Shown: piece by piece, positions 48,706 to 58,639 of the stretch
Position numbering within the stretch: position 1 is the first letter of the stretch
Layout of the letters: every line of letters begins with the position of its first letter
DNA from: Azolla pinnata
Lineage: Eukaryota; Streptophyta; Polypodiopsida; Salviniales; Salviniaceae
NCBI GenBank assembly: GCA_037176905.1
Contig: JBBBWG010028224.1
Span: 1-58,859, forward strand
Length of the DNA stretch: 58,859 nt
Direction of reading: 5' to 3'
Notes under the pieces: model-generated
What the model saw: the letters and a program-made list of their open reading frames with translations, nothing else
The model's database searches: none
Told to the model about the DNA's origin: nothing
Program-made: the position numbers and the translations under genes

Positions 48706-49270
48706 CGCAGGACAGATGCATCATGCGCATGCCCGCATCCTACATGGCCATGCACATGCGTGCACATGCATGTGCCCATAGCCTACATGGCCATGCACAT
48801 ACACCCACACATTCATGCATGGGCACATACACACATCCACCCACCCTTGCATACCGACATGCGCGCACGCATGCATGCATAGATACATCCACACGCACGC
48901 ACACATACATATACACATGCCCTCTGCATGCATACATGCATGCCTATACACATGGCTACGCACGCATACATGCGTAGCCCATCCATCCATCCACATCCTA
49001 CACGGTCCATGCACATGCATGCCCATGCACGTGCCCACAGTCTACACGGCCATGCACATGCATGCACATGCATGTGCCCACAGTCTATGCACGGCCATGC
49101 ACATGCATGCGTCCACATAAACCGGGCACGTGCATGCATCCACATGCATGCACATGCATGTGTCCACATAACACACGGCATGTGCATGCATGTGCATGCA
49201 TGCGCCCGCCGGACACATGGCCATCGATGTACATGCATCCACATGCACATGGGTATGTGCATGCATATGC
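48706..49270. repeat. CATGCA minisatellite upstream of NDUFB10
   Basis: Higher-order units of about 40-48 bp such as GGCCATGCACATGCATGC plus ACATGCATGTGCCCACAGTC, repeated across 560 bp up to about 150 bp before the NDUFB10 start. It is dense in CATGCA(TG), the plant RY/Sph motif. Long open frames on both strands are repeat artefacts. Confidence 0.9.
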
Positions 49271-49418
49271 TCTCTCTCTGTGGAAACAGAGAGAAGAAGC
49301 GAGCGAGCGAAGCAACAGAGCAGAGAGCGCGCAGCGAAGCAAGCTGCGGCGAGGAAACAGAGCAGCGAGGGAAGCAGAGCGAGAGAGGAAGAAGGATCGA
49401 GGAGGAGGAGGAGCAGCG

Positions 49419-49760
49419 ATGGGGTTCAAGGGGGTGAAGTTCGACGAATCTCCGCCTGAGGATTTCGATCCGTCGGACCCCTACAAGGATCCCATGGCGT
49501 TCTTGGAGATGCGGGAGCACATCGTGCGGGAGAAGTGGGTCGCGATCGAGCGCGCCAAGATCCTGCGGGAGCGCGTCCGCCAGTGCTACCAGAACGAGGG
49601 CGTGAACCATCTCCAGAACTGCAGGGTCGCGGTGCGCAAGTACCTGGAGTCGCTCAAGGGCGTGGGCTGGGGCAAAGAAGGGAGGCCCGCTTATGCCCAC
49701 GATCCCAACTCCACCTGGCCTGACACGCCTCCCCCTCCGCCTCCATTCTCGCGAAGCTGA
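49419..49760 (+). CDS. NDUFB10: NADH dehydrogenase complex I subunit NDUFB10 (PDSW)
   Basis: Accessory subunit of the membrane arm of mitochondrial complex I, on the intermembrane-space side. Single-exon frame of 113 residues from ATG at 49419. Arabidopsis (At1g49140) is about 106. The family signature is complete: ESPPEDFDPSDPYKDP (9-24), EMREHIVREKWVAIERAKIL (30-49), then QCYQNEGVNHLQNC with two Cys spaced CX11C, and YLESLKGVGWGKEGRP. The longer upstream in-frame extension to 49062 runs into the CATGCA repeat and is rejected. The C-terminus is Pro/Ser-rich and slightly longer than relatives. The purine-rich leader (GAGCGAGCGAAG, GAGGAGGAGGAG) precedes it. Confidence 0.95.
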   Translation: MGFKGVKFDESPPEDFDPSDPYKDPMAFLEMREHIVREKWVAIERAKILRERVRQCYQNEGVNHLQNCRVAVRKYLESLKGVGWGKEGRPAYAHDPNSTWPDTPPPPPPFSRS

Positions 49761-49839
49761 AGGCTCTAGGTTAATGAAACCCTCTTCCCTCCCTTCGGCA
49801 TCGGACCTTCTCTCCGTGGAGGGCTGGTAATGCATCCTA

Positions 49840-50540
49840 AATGCTGGTAATGCCGAGTGGCTTCGATGGAGGGAACCTTCTTGGTTGGAATAATTAATTA
49901 GGGGCCTTTTGCATTCCGTTATGTGCCCATTTGATTCCGATGGAACCTTCTTGATTGGAATAATCAGGGGTTCTTTTTTGCATTCCGTATGTGCCCATTT
50001 GATTCTGATGGAACCGTCTGGATTGGAATAATTAGGTCTTTTTGCATTCCGTATGTGCCCATTTGATTCTGATGGAACCCGTCTTGATTGGAATGAGTAG
50101 GGCTTTTTGCATTCCCTATGTGCCCATTTTGATTCTGATGGAACCGTCTTGGTTGGAATAATTAGGGTTCTTGCGTTCCGTGTGTGCCCATTTCAATAGT
50201 ATCTGTTATATTAGATCTATATGTTCTGGTTTCAGAATAATCAGGGTTTTGCATTCCATTTACTTACCTCCGTGATTTGGTGGAACATTTGATGGAAACA
50301 ATTATTTTCATTTCCTTCTCTACTTCAGAATAATCAGGGTTTTGCATTCTATATACCTCTGTGCTTTGATGGAACCTTTGATGGAACCTTCCAAATAATC
50401 GGGGTTTTTCACTGTGTATACCTCCATGGTTTGGTGGGACCTTCGATGGAATGGAGTATTCTCATTTCCTTATCTATTTCGGAATGGTTGGGGGTTTTGC
50501 ATTCAGTATACCTCTGAACATTCGATGGAATGAATTATTT
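49840..50540. repeat. tandem array after NDUFB10, unit about 63-68 bp
   Basis: First subfamily: ATGTGCCCATTTGATTCTGATGGAACC...TTGGAATAATTAGGG...TTTGCATTCCGT, with starts at about 49921, 49989, 50053, 50118 and 50181. A second, more diverged subfamily (TCAGGGTTTTGCATTC...ATACCTCTG...TTTGATGGAA) continues to about 50540. It probably overlaps the 3' UTR. Confidence 0.85.
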
Positions 50541-52341
50541 TTCCTGGTTTTAGGGCTCTTCTATTTTCTTATATTCTTCAAGGCAATCACCGACCGGGTA
50601 TTTGAATCAAACCCTCGCTTTACCCTTTAATCTATATTCAAAGATTTGTGTTTTAGGCCTCCCATGTTGCGTTACATGGCCAATTGCTTGAACTAAGCCT
50701 CTGGAATTTTCTTTTCCTTTAGGATCTAGCAATCATGCATGTAGTTTGTGGTTGATATGGTGGTAGTTGGTTCTTGCCAAATAGCTTTCAAAAGCGCATG
50801 GAGTATTTGCAGTTGAATTTGATACAAAATCATTCTGTAGCAGCTGGTAATTCATGTTAACAATTCAATTATGTAATTGTCTTAAAATTCTCATGATACA
50901 CCAGAGTAAGGTTTGTGGTTGAAATCAACAACCGATATGCTGCACTGGTGGCTGACACCTTGATTTCTGACAAATAGTGCAATGGAAAGGCTTACTAGTT
51001 AATGATGAGAATTAGGTTGATCTCTGCGGTGTACACAAGACATTGTCTTTGCCATCTTAATTCCATGAATGCTTAGAGGACGTGTAAATGATATTTATTC
51101 CAAGCTGTGGCTTGATTTATCTTCTCTCCTGTTTCATGAGAAGGAATTGGTTCCTACGATCAATAACTCAGCTGCAACTTGTTTTATAGACATCACAAAA
51201 ACAGCACATGGTGTGCAAGTTATACTCTTCCAGTTTATTCTGTTTGCTTTTCAAGGTTATGAAGTTGCGCAGGTTGGAAAGAATACAGTCGACTCTAGAG
51301 TCAGATGGAACTGCAAAGATTTCCTGTTATTATTCCATTCGGTTTGTTGATTGGATCACATAATATCACAACCATTTGACAACCAACATAAGTAATTGTG
51401 GTGATATGAGCCAAATCCAGTAAATATTACATGACATTTTCACAAAAGAATGTGTCGAGAAACTGTCATGTACATAATGACCAATGGCATCAGAACTTGG
51501 ACATTGGATTCAATGATTTATTGTTATTTCAATCAAATCCAGAAGAAAGAAAAAAATAAATGGGAGAGTTACTTTCATTGGTGTTCTTTGCACCTCTCAG
51601 TCTGCCCGTGCTTCAATTGGGCATTGTCAAAGTAGATGTTTGGGAAGGTGGAAACAGTGAATCAGAAACCCCTAGTAATTGCTTCCTTTCATTTCTTCTA
51701 TGCTCATCTCTGGAATATTACATGAAGCTGTTGTGGCTACAAAAAACAATTACACAAGATAAACTCATTGAAGCTCCAAAGAAACATGAACATAGAAAAG
51801 AAATCATTTATAAACAAACTTGAAATCACACCAAAAATCGCTGCTTTTCTAGTCTAAATTTAACAATCATGCGAGGAACCCCTCAATTCCAGTGACACTT
51901 GCATCAGGTAGGGTGCGATGAATTGATTCCGTACCTACCTGTTTTCTCCAAATCCAGAGTTTTGACCAAAGATTGCTTTTCTTAAGCTAGCAGGCCAAAG
52001 AGGAAATATGCACAAGTAATCATAGGGCAAACCATTCTTCTGTTGTTTGGGACTGAATCAATTGATAATCTTGCAATCTGCAGTCAGAAAATGTCGTTCA
52101 GCCATGCATCGTTGAAAGTAGTACGGCAATCCATAGTTTAGGAATTTGATTTATGCTGGTCATTTCCACAAGCAAATGAGTCAAAATAAGAAAACAGAGG
52201 GGTTAGATAATAGTACCTGGGTATCTTGCTGCACGAATCTCACTTGAGCTATGGTAAGGGCACTGAAGCATATGCCCCATAAGTGCAGCATACCTAACTG
52301 AGAATCCTTGAAGAGATCAGCCAGCCCAGAGACAGAAGAGC
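50541..52341. other. intergenic, no gene seen
   Basis: AT-rich sequence. The longest frames (93 and 87 codons at 51069-51350 and 51560-51823) show no recognisable family or splice partners. The right end should include the 3' UTR of the minus-strand PPR gene. Confidence 0.45.
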
Positions 52342-54372
52342 CTATTTTAGAGATGGCTGATGATTCACATACATGGGCAAAATCTCTCTTCTACTACCTC
52401 CTTTGAGCATCGCACCTGATAGAACATTGGAGAGTGTTAAGAACGGAGTGATATCATTCGGGTCTAGCTCATCACAATGACTGGCGGCATGTGTTGCACG
52501 TTCTGCATCGCCATGGATCCTACAAGCCCCGAGTAGACATAGCCAAGCCACGCTCGCCTTCCCTGCAGGAATTCGTGCGATCAAATCCTCTGCCTTGTCC
52601 AGATGTCCTGCCCGACCAAGAAGGTCGATCATGCACACGTAGTGCTCCATTTTGTACTCCATCCCATGATCTCCTTTCATAGACAGGAAGAACTCCATGG
52701 CTGCATTGATATGCCCTGAATGGCTGCATGCGTTCAGGACACACACAAAGGTAGCATCATTTGGCTTGATGCCTTTCCATGCCATCTGTTTGAAAAGGCC
52801 TAATGCCTCCTCTACATGGCCACTCTGTGCTAGGGTTGCAATCATCGAAGTCCAACACACCACATCCTTCTTGGGCATGATGTCGAAAACTCTCCTCGCA
52901 TCGACCAAGCTACCACATTTACCATACACATTAATCAGAGCATTCCCCATCATAATGGTTTCCTCATCGTACCCTGGATCGACAATAGAAATGGTAGAAT
53001 GGATCTCCAGCGTTGATCCGATAGCCATTAAAATAGAACATGCATCCAGGACGCAAAGTAGCGTTACTTTGTTTGGCAAGATTCCTTCGAATCTCATCTG
53101 ATTGTAGAACTCCAACGCCTCTTTGCCATTACCATTTTGGGTACATGCCACGATAATGGCTGTCCACGAGACCACATCTCGATCGAACATGTCGTAAAAC
53201 ATACTCATCGCATCGTACAAGATCTTGCATTTTCCATACATATTGATGAGTGCATTCCCGACCTGCAGTTGATCTTCATAGCCAAGATCTATGATGGACA
53301 GGTGGATCGTTTGGCCTTTCTTGAGCTCCCCTGAGCTTGCACATGCATCGATAGCGCAAGCGAAAGAGGCCGTGTCTGGTTGAGATCCCTTCTCCTGCAT
53401 CTGTACGAAGCAACTCAAAGCATCTTTTCCGTATCCGTTTTGAGAGAAAGTTGCTAGCATCGCTGTCCAAGTGATAACATCTCGATCCGCCATTCTTTGA
53501 AACACTGTTCTCGCTTCGGTAACAGCTCCGCATTTCCCAAACATATTGATAAGCGCAGTTCCGACCACCATATCGGTGGCAACCCCACTGATAGTCATGA
53601 GAGAAAAAATCTCCATTCCTTCTTTGGAATCCTTTAAGCTTGCACAAACATCTAGCAGCGAAACAAACGTGATTCTGCTAGGGTTGATTCCATCTAGGTG
53701 CATCCTGCAAAGCAGGTCCAAGGCTTCTCTTCCATGCCCATTCCGAGCGAATGCCGAGATCATGGTATTCCAAGAAACATCATTCCGCAAAGGCATGCGG
53801 GAGAATGCTGCATGTGCATCCTTCACGCTCCCGTTCTGACCATATGCTTTCATCAATATATGCCAAGAGAAGAGATCACGCCTCCGTATTCGGTCGAACA
53901 CAGCCTTCGCATCGTCCAAGCTACCACAATTTCCGTACATTTCGATGAAGCAATTGCTGAGAAATGTGGTGCGATCGAACCCATGGTGGCACACGAGAGC
54001 ATGAACAAGCCTGCCTTCGGGCAGGTTGCAGCGTTTCCGACAAAGGTTCAAGAGGGGAACGAAGGCCTCATACCTGGGATCCGCATGGAGGAGAAGAGGG
54101 CGAAGATCAACAAGGAGGGAGGGGCTATGGCTGCTCTCTTTTGTATGGCGCTGTTCATGGGCGATCTGTTTGCCTCCATCATTGCTGCTGCTGCTGTTGT
54201 GGAATGTTCTTGCCGAGGAAATTAGGGTTTGCAAGCAACAGCTCCTCTTCGGGTCGACCTCAAGAAGCCATTCCTTCATGTGGGCAGAGAGGAGAAGGTT
54301 AGGGTTCCCTTGGCACAAAGGTTTAGGGTTTCTGGTCCACTTGAAATTCTTGATTGTTCTACTGAAAAACAC
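52342..54372 (-). CDS. PLS-class pentatricopeptide repeat protein (no DYW domain)
   Basis: Predicted organelle RNA-binding protein acting in C-to-U editing, splicing or stability of plastid or mitochondrial transcripts. One intronless frame of 676 residues. The N-terminus (about 1-100) is basic/Ser-rich and suits organelle import. Repeats start at about residue 105 and continue to about 600. They show typical PPR phrases: FLSNCFIEMYGNCGSLDDAK, DLFSWHILMKAYGQNG, DVSWNTMISAFARNGHGREA, DVITWTAMLATFSQNGYGKD, VGNALINMYGKC, DVVSWTAIIVACTQNG and DVVCWTSMIATLAQSGHVEE. The tail has E-domain-like sequence (SVAWLCLLGACRIHGDAERA, then ELDPND) and stops soon after, without the HxE and CxxCH motifs of a DYW deaminase. 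The ATG at 54372 is the first in frame. The specific RNA target cannot be named. Confidence 0.95.
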   Translation of the reverse strand: MFFSRTIKNFKWTRNPKPLCQGNPNLLLSAHMKEWLLEVDPKRSCCLQTLISSARTFHNSSSSNDGGKQIAHEQRHTKESSHSPSLLVDLRPLLLHADPRYEAFVPLLNLCRKRCNLPEGRLVHALVCHHGFDRTTFLSNCFIEMYGNCGSLDDAKAVFDRIRRRDLFSWHILMKAYGQNGSVKDAHAAFSRMPLRNDVSWNTMISAFARNGHGREALDLLCRMHLDGINPSRITFVSLLDVCASLKDSKEGMEIFSLMTISGVATDMVVGTALINMFGKCGAVTEARTVFQRMADRDVITWTAMLATFSQNGYGKDALSCFVQMQEKGSQPDTASFACAIDACASSGELKKGQTIHLSIIDLGYEDQLQVGNALINMYGKCKILYDAMSMFYDMFDRDVVSWTAIIVACTQNGNGKEALEFYNQMRFEGILPNKVTLLCVLDACSILMAIGSTLEIHSTISIVDPGYDEETIMMGNALINVYGKCGSLVDARRVFDIMPKKDVVCWTSMIATLAQSGHVEEALGLFKQMAWKGIKPNDATFVCVLNACSHSGHINAAMEFFLSMKGDHGMEYKMEHYVCMIDLLGRAGHLDKAEDLIARIPAGKASVAWLCLLGACRIHGDAERATHAASHCDELDPNDITPFLTLSNVLSGAMLKGGSRREILPMYVNHQPSLK

Positions 54373-55123
54373 ACAATTTCCTGTGAAAGTTAGTTGGTAG
54401 TTAGTTAGTTAGTTAGTTAGTTAGTTAATTAGTAGTTGCTCTCAGACATAATGCGATTCATCGGAAGGCTCTCGGGCTCTGTAAGCAGTTCTATTACCTC
54501 ATCGATTTTTAGCTGGTCAAGCCCACTCGCAGCTGGGTACAACTCGATTCGTGTTACGGATCAATGTATTCGCCAAGTCGAGCTACTACGCTAACATAAC
54601 AAAGAAGAAGGTTGTGCAAGCGCTGATCAAGACCACCACAGCTTAAAAATCCATTGCTTGTTTATGCCTCGATAAGCCTCAATTTCTGTTAGCATGATGG
54701 ATTGTCAAAGTCGCTCGTCGCTCTTATAAAAAATGAGTGCAAAGTTGGAAATTTCTGAAAGCCTAATTGGAACTTCAAAAATTGACCGATTCTTCCAAAC
54801 CATCATCATCACTACCAAATTCCAACCAAATCTGAAATGAAGGAAGATCGAATCGCTACCAACCAAATTGTCAAACTGATCCAACCATAACCGCTTAGAA
54901 CACTACGGGTTTCTTCCTTCGTCCAGACTTGCTATTAATCAAAAGCCCCAAAGCAAAGATTTGTAATATGCAATCACAATAAATCGAAGATGGTGAATTT
55001 TACATGATGGTATTCCGCTTCAAACCCTAATTTAGGGACCTTATTTCCAGGTGGAGGGACCCACATAATCAGAATAATGTGTTTGTCAAAAGAAGGAAAC
55101 ACAAGCTTTAATATATTTTAGGT
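54373..55123. other. intergenic between PPR and MIK
   Basis: A TTAG/TAGT run (about 54390-54430) lies just upstream of the PPR gene. The rest is ordinary AT-rich DNA containing a possible MIK 3' UTR at its right end. Confidence 0.5.
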
Positions 55124-58100
55124 CTATCTTGATAAAACATCTCTTGGTAGTTGCCGGTCTTCTTCGTTACTCTGAGAAGCCATTTGGTGATCTTTGGACA
55201 CGATCCTCTGCTCATTTACAATCGCGTGGATGTTCTGCAGTTGTCGAAACAGTAAAAGAGAAGCATGAACACATGCATAAAAGAAGTTCAATACCGACTA
55301 ATTAATTACTTTCTCAGATCGTTAAGCTAGCAAACGGAGGCCAGAAAATGTAAACCTTCCTTGCTATGGAGCAATGATCCTTCATCCACCGTTAAACATC
55401 CAAATAGCAACAAAACTAACAAAACATTTGGCATTGAAATTTGCAGGGAAACGCCCAAGAACTTCGGTGGAAAAACATACTAGTGCTTGGGAGAAACAAA
55501 CGGCTGGAAAAGTTAATTGTAACACATTCGGCCACTTTGCAGGGAAATGCCCAAAATCTCCAAAGATGAAAAAACATAATAGTGCCCGGTGAAAGAAAAA
55601 GAACCTACAATGAAAAAGGTATACTAACACATATGGCCATTTTGCAGGGGAATGCCCAAGAACTCCATAGAGGAAAAAACATACTAGTGCTTGATGAAAA
55701 AATCTACAGTGAAACAAGTATACAAACACATTTGGCCATTTTGCAGGGAAATGCCCAGGAACTCCATAAAGGAGAAAACATACTAGTGCTCGGTGGAAGA
55801 AACACAATGAAACAGGTATACTAACACATTTGGCCACTTTGCTGGGTAATGCCCAAGAACCCCATACAGGAAAAAAACATACTAGTGCTCTGTGGAAGAA
55901 ACGCAATGAAACAGGTATACTAACACATTTGGCCACTTTGCAGGGTAATGCCCAAGAACCCCATACAGGAAAAAAACATACTAGTGCTCGGTAAAAGAAA
56001 CGAAAAACCTACAATGACTCTGGTATAGTAACACATTTGGCCACTTTGGCAGGGAAATGCCCTAGAGCTCCATATTGGAAAAACATACCAGTGCTCGGTG
56101 AAAGAAAAACAAAATCTGCAATGAAACTGGTACAGTAACATGTTTGCCCATTTTGGCAGGGAAATGCCCAAAAACTCCGTAATGGAAAACATACTAGTGC
56201 CTGGCGAAAGAAACAAAAAGCCTACAATGAAACAGATATAGTAACAAAATTTGGCCACTTTGGCAGGGAAATGCCCAACAATTCCAGAGTGGAAAAATAT
56301 AGCGGTGTCAGAGAAAGAAACAAAAAGCCTACAAAATGAAACAGGTATAGTAACACATTTGGCCACTTTGCAGGGAAATGCCCAAGAAATCCATAGTGGA
56401 GAAACATACGAGTGATTTGAGAAAGAAACAGAAAACCAGAAGTATAGTAACACATTTAACACATTACAGGGAAATGCCCCAAGACCTCCAGAGTGGAAAA
56501 ACAGCAGCTTACAACAAAGACAGGGATAGCAAAACCTTTTTGGCCACGTCGCAAGGAAATGCCCCAAGAACCCCATAGTTGAAAAGCATACCAGCGCAAG
56601 GACAAACAAACAAAAAGGCCTACAACGAAAAACACTCAACTAAAGGATATAGCAATGGCAGAGGCAGTGGTAACAGTAGTACCTGGATATCAAGGTGCGA
56701 GAATGTGGGGAGGCCGACTTGAGCTACGGCAAGGGCGCCGAAGTAATTGCCGATGAGGGCAGCATCCCGAACCGAGAAGCCATGGTAGAGGCCAGCCGAG
56801 AAGCCGGCAAGGAAGCTATCACCAGCCCCGGTGGGATCGACTTCGCAGGCTTGGAAGGCAGGAACGCTGAACTCGGCCTCCTTGCAGTAGACGGTGCACC
56901 CGAGCTTCCCTCGCGTGACGATGATCGAGGTCCTCTCCCGCGCCCTGGCTATGTCGATGAAGAGCGACTCGTTGTATGCTGCCTTGAGGAAGGAGATGCG
57001 GTGAAGGAGTGCATCGAAGGGTGTGTTCTCGAGCTTCACGAGCCCCACCAGGCCTGTGTTTGGGTCCACGGTGCGGATCAGCGCTTGCACATCTACGACG
57101 AGCTGCTTACACACCTCCGCCATCTTGCCCAGCGTCTCGACCGAGATCTCGCCCACAATCCCCACTGCCAAACCCACATCATAGACTCCTCTCTCCATGC
57201 TGCTGCAGCTCCCGCTCTCTTGCGCCGCTATGCTGATTCCGCCATCATGCACTTCTTGCCCATCATCACGACCGCCATCATCGCGCCCATTATCATGCGC
57301 TTCCAGCCCATCATGCCCATTATCACATGCTTCCACCCCATCGTGCCCATTATCATGCAGTGCTTCCAGCCCATCATGCCCATCATTCCTGCCATCATGC
57401 CCATCACCAAGTACTCGATGCCCATCTTGCCTGCTATCATGTGCTTCGAGCCCATCATCTTCATCATGCTCATTATCACGCGATTCCAGCCCATCATCCC
57501 CACCATGCCCAGTATCCTGCACTTCAAGCCCATCACCAAGTATTCGATGCCCACCTCGCCTGTTATCATGTGCTTTCAGCTCATCACCAAGTACTCGATG
57601 CTTATCATGCCCATTATCACGCGCTTCCAGCCCATCATCCCCACCATGCCCAGTATCATGCACTTCAAGCCCATCACCAAGTACTCGATGCCCATCATGC
57701 CCATCATCATGTACTTCGTGCCCATCATCATGTGCATCACGCCCATCATCGTGCCCATAACCATCACCACCATCATTATGCAAAAGGATGTCCAAGAGGC
57801 TTCTGGATTCAATCGGGCATACCTTTCCTGCCTCGACTATATCATCAATGATATCATTGCCATCATGCCCTAGCACACTTGCATCTGAACTGCATGTCGG
57901 CCACGTTGCTCTCGAGTACCCCCCATTCTTTCCGACGATACTGGCATCGCCGGCACCATCATGCCCATGTGCACTTGCATCTGATTCACATGTCGCCGGC
58001 TGCGATGTTGTCCCCGAAACCCCCCCATTCTTCCTGATGATGCCGCCATCATCGTGGCCATCATGTGTCAGCCATGGCAGCGGTATGTCTGATGGCAAGA

Positions 58101-58446
58101 TGGGTTCGCAAATGGGCCCGGTGCGGAGGATTCTCTCCTCTCCCAGCGAGAAATCCGCGTAGAAATGGGTCGTGGATGAGGAGGAAGCTAACATGGGCGG
58201 ATGCTGTGGGAGCAGATCAAAGTATGCGAAATCAGGGCCTACCTTGGAGACGAGCCGTAGGGGTATCCCTAGCGCATCGAATATGTTGGAGATGTATGCG
58301 GCCGATCCGCCCAGAGCTTCGAAGCAGGATCCAGATGCTGTCGTGATGGAATCATGGCAACAGTGACCCACGACTAGAGCAGGAGATGAAGAAGAAGGCG
58401 AGCGGGAGGAGATGGGGGAGGGGGGAGAGGATCGCTTCTCCGCCAT
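55124..58446 (-). CDS. MIK: pfkB-family myo-inositol kinase with a large His-Asp-Gly insertion
   Basis: Cytosolic sugar kinase phosphorylating myo-inositol at O-3 (EC 2.7.1.64), feeding phytate and inositol-phosphate synthesis. Arabidopsis homologue At5g58730 is about 350 residues. Two exons: 56683-58446 and 55124-55234, giving 1,875 nt and 624 residues. The start MAEKRSS is chosen because family similarity begins at VVGHCCHD (25-32); the frame is open further upstream into a CATG repeat. Family blocks: EALGGSAAYISNIFDALG (43-60), LVSKVGPDF (65-73), CEPILPSD (113-120), then GLAVGIVGEISVETL (425-439), VVDVQALIR (450-458), SFLKAAYNESLF (485-496), IIVTRGKLGCTVY (508-520) and VDPTGAGDSFLAGF (536-549) with catalytic Asp543. 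Residues about 127-418 are a non-homologous insertion, His/Asp/Gly-rich at 223-403. It lies in the linker between conserved blocks and leaves the frame intact. Confidence 0.94.
55436..56600. repeat. tandem array in the MIK intron, 12 copies of about 85-110 bp
   Basis: Unit (plus strand): ACACATTTGGCCACTTTGCA, GGGAAATGCCCAAGAACTCC, AAAAACATACTAGTGCTCGG, then AAAGAAACAAAAAGCC and a GTATA(C/G)TA tail. GGGAAATGCCC or a variant lies at about 55447, 55542, 55648, 55745, 55844, 55943, 56052, 56159, 56266, 56373, 56469 and 56552. Minus-strand frames up to 239 codons through it are by-products. Confidence 0.92.
57238..57780 (-). repeat. coding minisatellite in MIK (GHDG-type repeat)
   Basis: Plus strand reads CCCATCAT / CATGCCCATCA hexamer and nonamer variants with longer units. 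In protein terms HR(V/I)LGDGLE-type units recur four times between GHDG, DDGLEA and DNGHD units. The length stays a multiple of three throughout. Confidence 0.85.
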
Positions 58447-58639
58447 AGCTCCTGAGCCCCGAAAGCTTCCGATCCTTGCTGCTGCTCGAATCGGCGCCCG
58501 GCTGCAGAGCGGAGCAGAAGAAGAGGGAGCTCTTCTTCCATAGATCCTTGTGCGGCTGCTTCCCTGTCGTCTTGATTCTCTCTGGGAGGAATCAAAGAAG
58601 AGGGGAAGCGCAGGGCCATGGCTATGTAGCTGCTGCTTC

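Noticed and set aside
49062..49418. N-terminal extension of NDUFB10
   Set aside because: It is encoded by the CATGCA minisatellite and is absent from the family; the ATG at 49419 matches known starts.
55920..56639. 239-codon minus-strand frame of hydrophobic repeats
   Set aside because: Lies inside the MIK intronic tandem array and repeats with its 100-bp period.
57197..57873. Plus-strand frames antisense to the MIK insertion (Ser/Pro/Cys-rich or Ile/Met/Pro-rich)
   Set aside because: Complementary reading of the coding minisatellite; no conserved domain, while the sense frame joins kinase motifs on both sides.
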